A stretch of DNA of 46,767 nucleotides from an uncultured Alphaproteobacteria bacterium (GCA_949282205.1 CASDOS010000019.1:1-46767), one strand, 5' to 3'; counted from the stretch's first letter, positions 32,632 to 42,547 are shown. Program-made: numbers and translations. The notes: a model not told the origin generated them from the sequence alone.

Positions 32632-34056
32632 ATGATATTGGAACATTTAAGATACGCGCTTCCTGAAGCCTCATTAATAATAGGCATCCTTCATTTATTT
32701 CTTTTATATATATTTTCGTATGAATCGGCAAAGATATATGCAAGAGTAACACGTTTCTGGCTCCTTGTATCATTATTTTGGGATGTGATATGGCAAGATA
32801 AAAGTTTCAGTCCGCTGTATTTCACAAATGATGCTTATACATTGTTATTTGATTTATGCATAGGGTTCTTTGCATATATAATGATAGGTTTATCCGCAAC
32901 ATGGTTCGGGACGGAAAATCGAACCGGATGCAAATATTATGTATTAATATTGAGTTCGTTAATCGGCATAAATTTATTAATATCGTCCATAAATTTAGTA
33001 GCACTATTATTCTGCTACATACTACTGACATATATTCATTATCGACTATTAGGTATCAGTTATGAAAAGTTACCGTCGGAAGCTGCCAGTCGTTATATGG
33101 GCGTATCGGCAATGATTTTAATAATTTTTGCCGCCGGATTCGGATATATAAATTATTACACGGATGGTAATGTAGAGTTTAGTACAATCAAGGAGTTGCT
33201 TACACAGCAAGACCAGTCAATATGGTTATATGCATCGATCATTGCTGTAATTATTCCGTTTTTGTATTCTCTGGGAATAGCCCCGTTTCATATAATGTCA
33301 GAAGATAAAACCGGAAAGGGTATTTTGCCGGTAAGTCACTACTTTGCACTAATATCACCATTAGCTTTTTGGGGATGTTTCATAAAGCTGAATATAGAAT
33401 TAGTCGCTCCGTATGCGCAATATTTCTCGAGTGTTTATCAGCTCTTTGCACTATTATCGGTAATTTTCGGAGCGATGGGAGCCAATGCTCGAATAAATCT
33501 TCATCGCATATTGTCATATAGCTCCATGTATCATTTTGGGGTAATTTTAATTTTGCTGTCAAATTTTAAGCAAGAAACCACCTTTGCCGCATTTGTATAT
33601 TTATTTGTATATATGTTGAGTTTAAATGGAAGTTATTTAGTATTTTACAGTTTAAAGAGTCACGGAGAATATTTATCCTCTGTAACATCATTATCAGGGT
33701 TAGCGGAAACGCGAGCCTACACGACAGGAGCATTATTAGTCAGTTTATTTTCATTTATAGGCTTACCGCCGTTAGTTGGATTTTTAGGGCAGTTAAACGT
33801 AGTGTCAGAATTGTTAAAGAATGAATACTATATCAGTTTAGGAGTGATACTATTTTTCTTGCTGGTACTGTCCAAATCGTACTTGGATATAATTAAAACC
33901 GCATATTTTGAGCATAAGGTAAAGATATATGATAGCGAAAATAAATCAGTAATGGCATATACGCTATTTAGTGTTATATGCATTGTTTTGGTAGCTTTTA
34001 ATCCGCAAGATTTATTTGCTGTAATGAAAGATATGTTCTATGTTGTTAATTTATAA
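32632..34056 (+). CDS. nuoN: Divergent NuoN-like subunit
   Basis: 474 residues, about 14 transmembrane helices; AAGGAGG before ATG 32632. The LYSLGIAPFHIMSED segment (PFH at 218-220) corresponds to the NuoN KIAAVPFHMWTPD motif without the lysine. The APK lysine is replaced in SPLAFWG, and the LEL glutamate motif reads CYILL. The C-terminal ETRAYTTGALLVSLFSFIGLPPLVGF matches the family well. It is the last antiporter-like gene, overlapping birA by 17 bp. The order nuoN-birA-rnj is a hallmark of Alphaproteobacteria. Confidence 0.8.
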   Translation: MILEHLRYALPEASLIIGILHLFLLYIFSYESAKIYARVTRFWLLVSLFWDVIWQDKSFSPLYFTNDAYTLLFDLCIGFFAYIMIGLSATWFGTENRTGCKYYVLILSSLIGINLLISSINLVALLFCYILLTYIHYRLLGISYEKLPSEAASRYMGVSAMILIIFAAGFGYINYYTDGNVEFSTIKELLTQQDQSIWLYASIIAVIIPFLYSLGIAPFHIMSEDKTGKGILPVSHYFALISPLAFWGCFIKLNIELVAPYAQYFSSVYQLFALLSVIFGAMGANARINLHRILSYSSMYHFGVILILLSNFKQETTFAAFVYLFVYMLSLNGSYLVFYSLKSHGEYLSSVTSLSGLAETRAYTTGALLVSLFSFIGLPPLVGFLGQLNVVSELLKNEYYISLGVILFFLLVLSKSYLDIIKTAYFEHKVKIYDSENKSVMAYTLFSVICIVLVAFNPQDLFAVMKDMFYVVNL

Positions 34057-34768
34057 AGAGAAAATAAGCAGTTGGGATTGGTATGAAGCAGAAAGTGTTA
34101 TTTCGACCAATGATGCGGTTAAAGAAGAAGTTTCACCGCTGGGAGAGAATATCATCATCAGTGCGATACATCAAACCGGAGGAAGAGGCCGTCGAGGTAA
34201 GAATTGGCAAGAGATAGTTGGTAATCTGTATTTTACTTACACACAAGAAGCATCGGCGCAAGAATTAAGTAAAATAGTGTGCATTATCGGCTTAAGTTTG
34301 GCAAAAGTAATAAAAGCACTATCACCGCAGAGTGATGTAAAAATAAAATGGCCGAATGATGTATTTTTAGAAGGCAAAAAGATGTCGGGAATATTGATAG
34401 AAAACATAAAAGAGAACATCTGGGCAATAGGGATAGGAATAAACGTAGAAGGAGCTCCGAAATTGGAGGGAACGAATTACCAAGCCACATCTTTAAAAGA
34501 AAATGGCATAGAGCTTGACCGAACAGAAATATTGCGATATTATCTGAATCAATTTTCCGAGGATATGGAGGAATATCGCCGTAACGGATTTAAGAACATA
34601 CGAGCGCAATGGCTACAAATGGCCAGGAATTATCATCAAATAATTACGGTAAAAACAGAAAAGGAAACAAAAGAGGGGATATTTGAAGATTTGGATGGCA
34701 ATGGTTACCTGATATTAAAAACTCAACAAGGGGAAGAAAGGATTATTGCCGGAGATTTATTTGTATAA
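34040..34768 (+). CDS. birA: Biotin-[acetyl-CoA-carboxylase] ligase
   Basis: 242 residues. It attaches biotin to the carrier protein of acetyl-CoA carboxylase through biotinyl-AMP. The catalytic loop HQTGGRGRRGKNWQ and the motif VKIKWPNDVFLEGKKMSGIL are intact, followed by IGIGINVEG. It has no N-terminal helix-turn-helix, so it is a pure ligase, not a repressor, as usual in this class. It starts inside the end of nuoN and is followed by rnj after 18 bp. The small C-terminal SH3-like domain (GIFEDLDGNGYLIL) is present. Confidence 0.94.
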   Translation: MLLIYKEKISSWDWYEAESVISTNDAVKEEVSPLGENIIISAIHQTGGRGRRGKNWQEIVGNLYFTYTQEASAQELSKIVCIIGLSLAKVIKALSPQSDVKIKWPNDVFLEGKKMSGILIENIKENIWAIGIGINVEGAPKLEGTNYQATSLKENGIELDRTEILRYYLNQFSEDMEEYRRNGFKNIRAQWLQMARNYHQIITVKTEKETKEGIFEDLDGNGYLILKTQQGEERIIAGDLFV

Positions 34769-34786
34769 AAAAGGAATAAAAAAGAA

Positions 34787-36490
34787 ATGAATGATTTTAA
34801 GAAGAAAGGAATATATTTTTTGCCGTTAGGCGGAGCCGATGAAATCGGGATGAATATGTTTGTATACGCGGTCAACGGAAAATTGATAGTTGTAGATGCG
34901 GGGTATGGTTTTTTGAATGATGATTTTCCTGGGATGGATATGTGCTATGCCTCACCGGAGTTTTTAGAAAATTACCGAGAAGACATATTAGGATTGTTTA
35001 TAACGCACGGGCATGAAGACCATTTGGGAGCAATAGCGCAAATCTGGCCATCGTTGCAATGTCCGGTATATGGAACGGATTTTTCACTGGGTTTAGTTAA
35101 AGAGCGATTAAGTGAATATAAGTTGCAAGATATGGTACCGTTAATTTCCGTAAACAAAGAGAGAGTAATAAGATTAGAAGATTTCGAAATAGAGTTTATC
35201 CCGATAGCTCATTCGATACCGGAAACCTCGGCATTATTTATCAAAACGCCCAATGGAAACATTATGCACGCAACGGATTGGCGTTTTGATGATAATAAAT
35301 TATCGATGGTAAAAACGGATTTTGTTTCTCTGGAAAGAGCATCAAAAGAAGGCGTAGACATATTTGTATGCGATTCGACTAATGTTATGGTAGATGAGCC
35401 CCAAGCGAGTGAAGAGGATGTTCGAGAAAACTTAATAAAAATAATTCCGGAGATGCAGGGAGGTATTGTAGCGACCTGTTTTGCATCAAACATTATGCGT
35501 TTAGAAAGTTTAATTTTAGCGGCACGAGCTGGCGGCAGAACACCGATATTAGCCGGAAGAAGTTTAGTGACCAATGTTAAGATAGCCAAGCAATGCGGAT
35601 ATTTAAGCGAATACGGCGACATACACACGTTGGAAGAAGTGGAAGGCATAACTTCCGATAAAGCATTGTATATATGCACGGGGTCACAGGCAAATTATCG
35701 GAGTGCAATGAGTACAATAGCCAACGATGAGAACAAGTACATTAAATTAGCAGCGGAAGATAATGTAATATTCTCATCTAAAATTATCCCCGGCAATGAA
35801 GATAAGATAGAACGCCTGCAAGAAAAGATATTGGCCAAAGGGGTTAATTTGGTAACCGAGGAAGATTATTTGGTACATACGTCGGGACATGCGTGTAAAA
35901 AGGATTTGCGTGCGATGTATGAGTTATTAAATCCAAAGATTGTATTGCCGGTGCACGGGGATAAAAAATTCATCAGAGAGCATAAAAAGTTTGCGAAGAG
36001 TTGCGGGGTAGATGATGTATTTTCCGCGCAAAACGGAGATATTTGCTTGTATGATGGTCACAAAATAGAAATGCAAGAGCAGATTTTAGCAGAAATTATG
36101 GGGGTTGACCGAGGGCGAAGTGTATCACTAAGCTCAGAATTAGTAAAAAATCGCCGTCGGATAATGTATAATTGCACACTATTTATATCAGCCGTTATCA
36201 GCAAGGACTATAAATTAAAATCACTTCAATTCAGTTCCATAGATATTTTGGAAGAAAATGAGTGGTATGTGTTGCATGAAGAGATAATGAAACAAGTAAA
36301 ACCGTTGATTGAGCAAAAATTATCGGAAAATCCGAACCGTAATGCGGTAGAGGATTTCATTCGCGGACAAATACGCCGCCGCGTTTTAAGTGCAACGGAT
36401 ATAAAACCGGTAACAACGCTTCATATTCATTGGGAAGAAGATGAAGAGAAGGCGGAAAACAAACCGGAAGACACGGAACAAGAACAATAA
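34787..36490 (+). CDS. rnj: Ribonuclease J
   Basis: 567 residues. Metallo-beta-lactamase/beta-CASP ribonuclease with 5'-exo and endonuclease activity in mRNA decay and rRNA maturation. The zinc motif is HGHEDHLGA (His74, His76, Asp78, His79), with ATDWRFD further on. The beta-CASP part has CFASNIMRLESLI and the terminal motif HTSGHACKKDL, then LPVHGDKKF. A C-terminal domain follows, ending in an acidic tail. The start ATG follows AAAAGGAATAAAAAAG. Full length, no damaged motif. It is cotranscribed with birA. Confidence 0.95.
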   Translation: MNDFKKKGIYFLPLGGADEIGMNMFVYAVNGKLIVVDAGYGFLNDDFPGMDMCYASPEFLENYREDILGLFITHGHEDHLGAIAQIWPSLQCPVYGTDFSLGLVKERLSEYKLQDMVPLISVNKERVIRLEDFEIEFIPIAHSIPETSALFIKTPNGNIMHATDWRFDDNKLSMVKTDFVSLERASKEGVDIFVCDSTNVMVDEPQASEEDVRENLIKIIPEMQGGIVATCFASNIMRLESLILAARAGGRTPILAGRSLVTNVKIAKQCGYLSEYGDIHTLEEVEGITSDKALYICTGSQANYRSAMSTIANDENKYIKLAAEDNVIFSSKIIPGNEDKIERLQEKILAKGVNLVTEEDYLVHTSGHACKKDLRAMYELLNPKIVLPVHGDKKFIREHKKFAKSCGVDDVFSAQNGDICLYDGHKIEMQEQILAEIMGVDRGRSVSLSSELVKNRRRIMYNCTLFISAVISKDYKLKSLQFSSIDILEENEWYVLHEEIMKQVKPLIEQKLSENPNRNAVEDFIRGQIRRRVLSATDIKPVTTLHIHWEEDEEKAENKPEDTEQEQ

Positions 36491-36506
36491 AAGAAAGGGA
36501 GAGAAA

Positions 36507-37487
36507 ATGGAAAAAATAATACCGAACAGATTGCAAAAAGGCGATAAGGTTATGGTTATCGCACCCGCAAGAGGAGTTAAAATAATCGGTAAGGAAGTGA
36601 GAGAAATCGCCAAGCAACGTTTAGAAAGTCTAGGCTTGGAAGTTGTCTTTGCGCCAAATGCGATTGATGAAAACTGGGATTACATGGGTTCAAGTTCAAT
36701 AGAGAAACGGGTTTCGGATATCCACACGGCATTTACGGATAAAAGTGTAAAAGGTATAATGACCATTATCGGCGGTGCGAATTCAAACCAGTTGTTGAAA
36801 TATTTGGATTATGACTTAATACGCCAAAATCCGAAAGTATTTTGTGGTTTTTCGGATATTACGGCTTTAGAAAATGCCATATTAGCAAAAACCGGCATGA
36901 TAACCTATTACGGTCCGCATTTTAGCTCTCTGGGGATGAAGAAAGGATGCGATTATACTTTTGAACACTTTATCAAAATGTTGGTAGAAGAAGGAAAGGA
37001 TGATATAGCCCCGTCACAAATCTGGAGTGATGATTTATGGTTTTTAGACCAAGAAAAACGCGAGTTTGAAGCCAATGAGGGGTATTGGAACATTCATGGC
37101 GGAACGGCGGAAGGAACGATTATCGGCGGAAATTTATGTACGTTTAATTTACTGTTGGGTACATCCTTCCGTCCGAAATTTGTAAAAGATACCATATTAT
37201 TTATAGAGGATACGGAAAGCAGTTCTCTGGCGGATTTTGAGCGTAATTTACAAGCGTTGATGTACCAAGAAGACTTTGTAAATGTAAAAGGTATCGTTAT
37301 CGGACGTTTCCAAAAAGGCTCCAAAGTAACAAGAGAGGGATTGGAATTTATTTTAAATACCAAAGCAGAATTAAAAGATATACCGATTTTGGCGAATGTT
37401 GACTTTGGTCATTCAGCGCCATTATTGACCATTCCTTTGGGCGGACAAGCGAAGTTAGCAAACGGGCACTTATCATACGGTAATTAA
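36507..37487 (+). CDS. S66-family LD-carboxypeptidase / MccF-like serine peptidase
   Basis: 326 residues from ATG 36507, chosen for its AAGGGAG site; a longer frame would start inside rnj. Catalytic triad visible: Ser116 in CGFSDIT, Glu234 in FIEDTES, His302 in FGHSAP. Family members cut the L,D bond of cytoplasmic murein tetrapeptides during recycling (LdcA) or hydrolyse microcin C-type compounds (MccF). The YYGPHFSSLGM segment is closer to the MccF-like branch. No signal peptide, so cytoplasmic. It is the last gene of the nuo-birA-rnj operon and is followed by a terminator. Confidence 0.9.
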   Translation: MEKIIPNRLQKGDKVMVIAPARGVKIIGKEVREIAKQRLESLGLEVVFAPNAIDENWDYMGSSSIEKRVSDIHTAFTDKSVKGIMTIIGGANSNQLLKYLDYDLIRQNPKVFCGFSDITALENAILAKTGMITYYGPHFSSLGMKKGCDYTFEHFIKMLVEEGKDDIAPSQIWSDDLWFLDQEKREFEANEGYWNIHGGTAEGTIIGGNLCTFNLLLGTSFRPKFVKDTILFIEDTESSSLADFERNLQALMYQEDFVNVKGIVIGRFQKGSKVTREGLEFILNTKAELKDIPILANVDFGHSAPLLTIPLGGQAKLANGHLSYGN

Positions 37488-37508
37488 AAACAATAAGACA
37501 AAAATAAA

Positions 37509-37530
37509 AGGCTGGCAGAAATGTCAGCCT
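37509..37530. terminator. Bidirectional rho-independent terminator
   Basis: 9-bp stem AGGCTGGCA/TGTCAGCCT (one G-T pair) with GAAA loop. Followed by TTTATTT on the plus strand and by TTTTATTTTTG on the minus strand, so it can serve both convergent genes around it. Confidence 0.85.
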
Positions 37531-37567
37531 TTATTTAAAAAGAAAGTAAAGGCGGAGAGGAAGGAGA

Positions 37568-38560
37568 TTATCTTCTTTTTTTCTGCATAATATCAAACAG
37601 TTCAACAAATTTCTGCGCTTGAGATTCAGAATTCCACTGTTGCGAAATGAATTTTAAGTTTTTCCGTATCTGCAAAACAAATTCAGAATTACGCTCCAAC
37701 TGATTTAACAAATCAATAAATTCCTTTTCGTCGTGATAAAGCGGCAAAGCGTCGCCAAAAATTTTATAGACGGCACTGTTAAAACGAAGCAAAGGAACTC
37801 CACCGTTTTCTACAATTTCAATAATTTTAGCATTAACCAGTTCGTTTTGAATATCATCATCACTCTGATCGGTTAAAACAGCAGAATAACGAGAAAAATC
37901 ATCTAAGGAAGGGGTATCGCCTTTAATTTCATCAACAGGCCAATAAGGTTCAAAACCTTTTCCGTAAACATCAATGCTATGCTCTTGTTGTCCAGCCAGA
38001 TAGAGAGAAAGAGAAAAGCCCCCATTATCGCCATAAAACATAGATTTTCCGTTAGGTTGTCTTAATGGTAAAGATTTAATATTGATTGCATCGGGAATAA
38101 AAGCCGTTCGCACGTTAATAGCCTTTAAATGATTAAATGACGCCATACTTTTGACAACAATGACATCAAAATCACGAAGCGGTGTAACATCATCACTTTG
38201 TCGAACAATTGGCAACCATAAAATATTAATGGCGTTTTTATCAGATACTTTGGGCAAATTATCTAAATTTTCGGCGATATAGAGGTTAAAATTCCCGCTT
38301 TGCGGTTTTTGCATATCAGATAAAACAACATCTTTACCGATTTCTTGAAATGCTTTCTGCAATTTAACGTTTTTCCGATAAAGCGGCGACATCTTAGAAG
38401 CGTGGACGTTGATAAAAATTTGCGATAAATTATCGGTTTCATAGTTGGATAGATTGGTATCGGTTGTAGAAACTGCTCTTTTATTCCCAACATTGAAATA
38501 GGAGAAAGATAATACGCCCCAAAGAAACACGACCAAGAAAAGCAAAAGATATTTTTTCAT
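37568..38560 (-). CDS. Exported glycosyltransferase-fold (CgeB-like) protein
   Basis: 330 residues. The N-terminus MKKYLLLFLVVFLWGVLSFS is a signal peptide or membrane anchor, so the rest is probably periplasmic. The body looks like a GT-B fold of the CgeB/glycosyl transferase 1_2 kind: VRTAFIPDAINIKS, SIDVYGKGFEPYW, and the C-terminal ...ENGGVPLLRFNSAVYKIFGDA then an HDEKEFIDLLNQL segment. Catalytic-site residues are not clear and the similarity is weaker than in the next gene. The start codon overlaps the stop of the upstream gene by one base. Its partner is likely the tandem-domain protein before it. Confidence 0.65.
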   Translation of the reverse strand: MKKYLLLFLVVFLWGVLSFSYFNVGNKRAVSTTDTNLSNYETDNLSQIFINVHASKMSPLYRKNVKLQKAFQEIGKDVVLSDMQKPQSGNFNLYIAENLDNLPKVSDKNAINILWLPIVRQSDDVTPLRDFDVIVVKSMASFNHLKAINVRTAFIPDAINIKSLPLRQPNGKSMFYGDNGGFSLSLYLAGQQEHSIDVYGKGFEPYWPVDEIKGDTPSLDDFSRYSAVLTDQSDDDIQNELVNAKIIEIVENGGVPLLRFNSAVYKIFGDALPLYHDEKEFIDLLNQLERNSEFVLQIRKNLKFISQQWNSESQAQKFVELFDIMQKKRR

Positions 38561-40563
38561 TATTTATTTCTCCCGATATTTTCAAAAAGTTGTTTAAGTT
38601 GTGTCCCGACTGCAACATTGGTAAAGCGTTGTAAAGTGATATTTTGAGCTTGTTTTGCCTTTTTTTGCCGTTCTTCGGGATGAGAAAGGTAATAATCGAC
38701 AAGTTGTTTAAATTCTTCTTTATTTTTATACATCGGAATAGAATTGCCAAATATTTGCTCAATATAAGGGCTATATTCGGAGATGATAAAAGCTCCGACA
38801 GCTGAAGCGTCATAAAGACGATTGATAACCAATCCCATTTGAGCTAAATCATCGGGATGATCACTTAAAACGATTTTCGCAGAAGAGTAATAGCGATTGA
38901 GAATATTATTATCAATATATTCGCCTTTGATGTATTGATCTGGTATTTTACCTTTCCATTTAAGTCCGTAAACAGAGATATCATAACCATTTTCAATTGC
39001 GTATGTAACGCTGACACGCTCATACCACGGAGAACCGACAAAAAGCAATTCAGATTTAAGAGTGTCGTCAAACTCGTATTTAAACTTTTGCGGATTCGTG
39101 AATTGCGGAACAAAAACAGCGCGATGTCCTTTAGCTTCGAGTTCGGGAATAAGAGCCGCAGCCGGAGTGGCAATTAAATCAAAATATTGCAACTGGTCAT
39201 TAAGATAGGCATCAGTATTAAATTTAAACTCATCGTGCGTATTTTTAAATTTAGCAGTATCAGGAATTTCAGTAGGGAAGTACAGATACATAATTCTGTT
39301 TTTATCATCGTTCTCAAAGTCTGTACGATTATATTTGAACTGCATATAAAGGAGATTACCGGCATTTTGATAAAAATCATCAGAGTAAAACTGCTGACTA
39401 AAATAATAAGTTCTAATATCAAATCCGCTTTTTCTTAATCCGTCTTCCAAGTCAAGTCCCAACCAATATTCTCCGACATTACGCGCATCTGCCGGCCATG
39501 GACATTTGAGGGTTAATTTAGAATAATCAAGATTATTGCTATATTTTTGGGTAGTACGGAACTTTTCAACGGCATCCATAATTTTCTGCGCGGCAAAGTC
39601 TGATGTAAAAAGGCTCAGCGTAATTTGTTGAGCTTTTTTAGCTTTTTTTGCTCGTTCTTCAGGATGAGCAAGATAATAATCAAGCAACTGTTTAAGTTCT
39701 TCTTTAGAGTTAAACATCGGAATACTATCGCCGTAGAATTGCTCAATTTCGGGCATATAGTCAGAAATTAAAAAACCTCCGCTTGCCGTAACATCAAAAA
39801 CCCGATTGCTGATAAAACCGGCTTTTTTCATATCATCACGCGTATCATTTAAGACAATTTTCGCGGAGGCATAATATTTATGTAGTTCGGCATTATCAAT
39901 ATAAGTCCCTTTAACCATTTCTTTTGGAGCTTGAGTTTCCCATCCTTCCCCGAACAAAGCCACATCAAAGCCGGATTCTATAGCCCACTTAGCACTGATG
40001 CGCTCATAACCTGGGCGGCCGACAAATAAAATATCAAAAGCTGTATTTTTATCATACTCATAAAAGAACTTGCGTGGATTAGTAAACTGCGGCACAAAGA
40101 TAGTTTTAATTCCGAGCTTTTCAATTTCCTTCTGATAAGTAGGCGATGCAACAGCAACAAGCTGAAAATCCCATAATTCGGTTTGCAAAGACATCCAATC
40201 GGGTTCGGAAACATTTTTGAGATTGGTAAACTTTTGCATATTAGCCGTTTCCAGGGGATAATAAAGATACATCACATTGATTTTATCATTGTGAGGCGGC
40301 GGATTAAAAGGAATAAATCCATGCATATAGACATCAATTTTTGTATCTGTTTGGTCTTGAGGATAAAAATTCTCCATATAAGTAGGTTCAACAGAATAGC
40401 CGATAGATTCAAAACCGTTTTTTAAGTCTTGTCCTAAGATGTAATCTCCCCAAGAGAGCCAATTTTTGCCGGCAGAAATTTTAAGTCCGATATCAGCGGC
40501 ATTTGCAGATATCGCAAAAGACAAAGAAAACAAAGATATCAGCAACTGTTTTTTTACAGACAT
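38560..40563 (-). CDS. Exported protein with two tandem CgeB-like glycosyltransferase domains
   Basis: 667 residues. A Sec signal peptide (cleavage after SANA, residue 22) is followed by two similar halves (about 24-340 and 345-667). Each half has FVPQFTNPxKFxYE, LLFVGxPxYER, KGxYIDN, YYxSAKIVL, a Gly/Ala-rich loop then ISxYxPxIEQ, and YYLxHPEER. This is the Glyco_trans_1_2 (CgeB/spore maturation) pattern. Known relatives are cytoplasmic and use nucleotide sugars, which are absent from the periplasm. This copy may bind a glycan rather than transfer sugar. It arose by internal duplication. It overlaps the following gene by one base and lies 2 bp after the MFS gene. Confidence 0.82.
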   Translation of the reverse strand: MSVKKQLLISLFSLSFAISANAADIGLKISAGKNWLSWGDYILGQDLKNGFESIGYSVEPTYMENFYPQDQTDTKIDVYMHGFIPFNPPPHNDKINVMYLYYPLETANMQKFTNLKNVSEPDWMSLQTELWDFQLVAVASPTYQKEIEKLGIKTIFVPQFTNPRKFFYEYDKNTAFDILFVGRPGYERISAKWAIESGFDVALFGEGWETQAPKEMVKGTYIDNAELHKYYASAKIVLNDTRDDMKKAGFISNRVFDVTASGGFLISDYMPEIEQFYGDSIPMFNSKEELKQLLDYYLAHPEERAKKAKKAQQITLSLFTSDFAAQKIMDAVEKFRTTQKYSNNLDYSKLTLKCPWPADARNVGEYWLGLDLEDGLRKSGFDIRTYYFSQQFYSDDFYQNAGNLLYMQFKYNRTDFENDDKNRIMYLYFPTEIPDTAKFKNTHDEFKFNTDAYLNDQLQYFDLIATPAAALIPELEAKGHRAVFVPQFTNPQKFKYEFDDTLKSELLFVGSPWYERVSVTYAIENGYDISVYGLKWKGKIPDQYIKGEYIDNNILNRYYSSAKIVLSDHPDDLAQMGLVINRLYDASAVGAFIISEYSPYIEQIFGNSIPMYKNKEEFKQLVDYYLSHPEERQKKAKQAQNITLQRFTNVAVGTQLKQLFENIGRNK

Positions 40564-40565
40564 AT

Positions 40566-41948
40566 TTAAGCCTTTTCATCACTAACATGCATAAGCGAGT
40601 GTTCGGCATGTACATTATACTTAAAAATCTTATAAATGAAATATAGGCCGATAGGGATAAAGATAATGGCGTAAATCCAGAAAATATCAATAACACGAAT
40701 ACCTGTAGTTTCTCCCTCATGCTCAAGCAAAAACTTAGGAGCCATTAACATAATAGAAGTCATAAGTCTTCCGGTCATCATATTAACCGAAGAAGAGAGC
40801 GAACGGATTTTCGGGTTAATAAGACGGTGTAATCTGCTGATATGCGTAATGGTAAACATAAGTTGCAAACCGATGCAAACGCATAAAAAGATAATAAAGA
40901 GCAAACAATTCAGCGGAGAGATATGTCCCATTTTCATAAGGATGAAAGAGAGTGCGCATCCGATAATTTCCATAACAAAAGAGATATTACCGAGGTTAAA
41001 TAAAGAAATTCGCTTAGCCATAGCCGCAGCAAAATAGCTAAAAGAAGAGCGGATGAGGTTATTGATAAAAATAACCACGCCCATAACTTTGATATAATCG
41101 AGCCAATTTAAGCTGATGAGATAATTCCAAACAACTTCACCAAAAACACGAGCATCCCAACCGATAGAGTCCGCCAAATCGGTAAGTGAAACGGAAGGGT
41201 TAATACCGGAACTTTTCATCAATGGTTGAAAACTCCAGAAGAAGAAGTGGGATACGCCGACCATAAAGCCGGAAAATAATACCAAATAGCAGTATTTGCG
41301 AGATTTGAGAATATAGCGAACAGCCACCCAAAATCTCTTTAATCTTTGCTTGAATGAAATGACCAAATTAGAAGAAGGTTGATGAGCATTAGGAAGCAGG
41401 GAGAGGAGTAAAATCGCTGTGGAATAAATAACAAATTCGGCAATCAATAAGAGATGAGAACCCCATTTTTCATAAAGTCCCGCTCCGAGAAGTGCGGCGA
41501 TTCCCGTACCGATATACATAGCGGCGTTAAAGTTTGAATAAGCCTTAACCATTTTAGCTTCTTCATTATTTTTCTTCAAAATATCATAGATAAAAGAGGA
41601 AGACACCGAATCAAAACAGGCTTTAGAGCAAGCATATAAGAATTCACCGATAAGGATAATTTCAAATCCGCGAAAGAAAATCCACAAGAACAAACGCCCG
41701 AGAAAGAGAGAGTAAGCTGTAATGAGAATATATTTTCTGGGAAATATATCACCGAGATAGCCGGCAGGAATTTCGAACAAAAAAGCAAAAAAGACGATTA
41801 ACCCCTGAATGAGATAAAAGTCGCCGACGGTAAGTCCGTTTTCTTGATAGAAGAACAATAAAACGGGTAACAAAAATAATTGTGAACGCAAAAAAGCAGC
41901 GACGTTATACATACTTAAGGGAACAAAGGACAGATATTTACTCATCAA
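40566..41948 (-). CDS. Major facilitator superfamily transporter
   Basis: 460 residues, about 12 transmembrane helices. The loop 2-3 motif GYLGDIFPRKYIL is the MFS signature. A long loop (GINPSVSLTDLADSIGWDARVFG, about 250-272) interrupts the second half. The substrate is unknown; the family branch resembles exporters of small molecules. It is the first gene of the three-gene minus-strand operon with the two exported glycosyltransferase-like proteins, suggesting a shared envelope role. ATG 41948 is followed by a second possible start (ATG, next codon). Confidence 0.85.
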   Translation of the reverse strand: MMSKYLSFVPLSMYNVAAFLRSQLFLLPVLLFFYQENGLTVGDFYLIQGLIVFFAFLFEIPAGYLGDIFPRKYILITAYSLFLGRLFLWIFFRGFEIILIGEFLYACSKACFDSVSSSFIYDILKKNNEEAKMVKAYSNFNAAMYIGTGIAALLGAGLYEKWGSHLLLIAEFVIYSTAILLLSLLPNAHQPSSNLVISFKQRLKRFWVAVRYILKSRKYCYLVLFSGFMVGVSHFFFWSFQPLMKSSGINPSVSLTDLADSIGWDARVFGEVVWNYLISLNWLDYIKVMGVVIFINNLIRSSFSYFAAAMAKRISLFNLGNISFVMEIIGCALSFILMKMGHISPLNCLLFIIFLCVCIGLQLMFTITHISRLHRLINPKIRSLSSSVNMMTGRLMTSIMLMAPKFLLEHEGETTGIRVIDIFWIYAIIFIPIGLYFIYKIFKYNVHAEHSLMHVSDEKA

Positions 41949-42029
41949 ACTTTACTTTCTCTCTATCAAAAAGCCTATTTCACATTTTCGCCGCACGAAA
42001 CGGAAATAACATGGAATAAATGTGCTTAT

Positions 42030-42060
42030 TTGTCTTGTGTTATAGAATAGTTGTTATAAT
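42030..42060 (+). promoter_or_regulatory. Possible promoter of the 42098 operon
   Basis: TATAAT at 42055-42060 with TTGTCT at 42030-42035; the 19-nt spacing is longer than optimal. The 150-bp divergent gap must also hold the promoter of the minus-strand MFS operon. Confidence 0.4.
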
Positions 42061-42097
42061 ATACGAATAAGGTTAATATAATTTTAAGGCAAGGACT

Positions 42098-42544
42098 ATG
42101 GAAAAAGGGATTTACACACAGGAAGATAAAGAGTTTATGTGTTTAACCAACCAATCACGCAATCCGTCGCGGATAAAAGAATTGATAAATTATATAAAGC
42201 TGAACGGATATAAAAAGATAGGTATAGCCTCTTGTTTTTCGGTAAAAGATTTTGCCGAGAAATTAAAAAAAAACTTAGCGCAAGAGGGAATAAACGCTGT
42301 AATTGTAAATTGCAAGGAATCAGGACTTGACGCATCGGAATTATCGCCGGAATTATCCGGAGCGTCCTGCGATCCCAAATCTCAAGCCCAATATTTGAAT
42401 AAAGAAAAAACAGATTTCAATATTAATTTCGGTCTGTGCTTGGGGCATGGAATTTTGTTTCAAAAATATTCTGAGGCTCCGGTAACAACCTTGTTGGTAA
42501 AAGATGCCTGCCACCAACATAATATTATGGAAAATTTTGCGTAA
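42098..42544 (+). CDS. DUF1847 putative metal-binding protein
   Basis: 148 residues, soluble. Cysteines at GIASCFSVKDF, VNCKESG, GASCDPKSQ, GLCLGHG and KDACHQH, and the C-terminal APVTTLLVKDACHQHN, match the DUF1847 pattern, thought to bind a metal or a cluster. The biochemical role is unknown. It looks somewhat shorter at the N-terminus than typical members. AAGGC precedes the start weakly. It lies 3 bp before the glycosyltransferase gene, so the two are cotranscribed, though a functional link is not obvious. Confidence 0.82.
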   Translation: MEKGIYTQEDKEFMCLTNQSRNPSRIKELINYIKLNGYKKIGIASCFSVKDFAEKLKKNLAQEGINAVIVNCKESGLDASELSPELSGASCDPKSQAQYLNKEKTDFNINFGLCLGHGILFQKYSEAPVTTLLVKDACHQHNIMENFA

Positions 42545-42547
42545 AGT

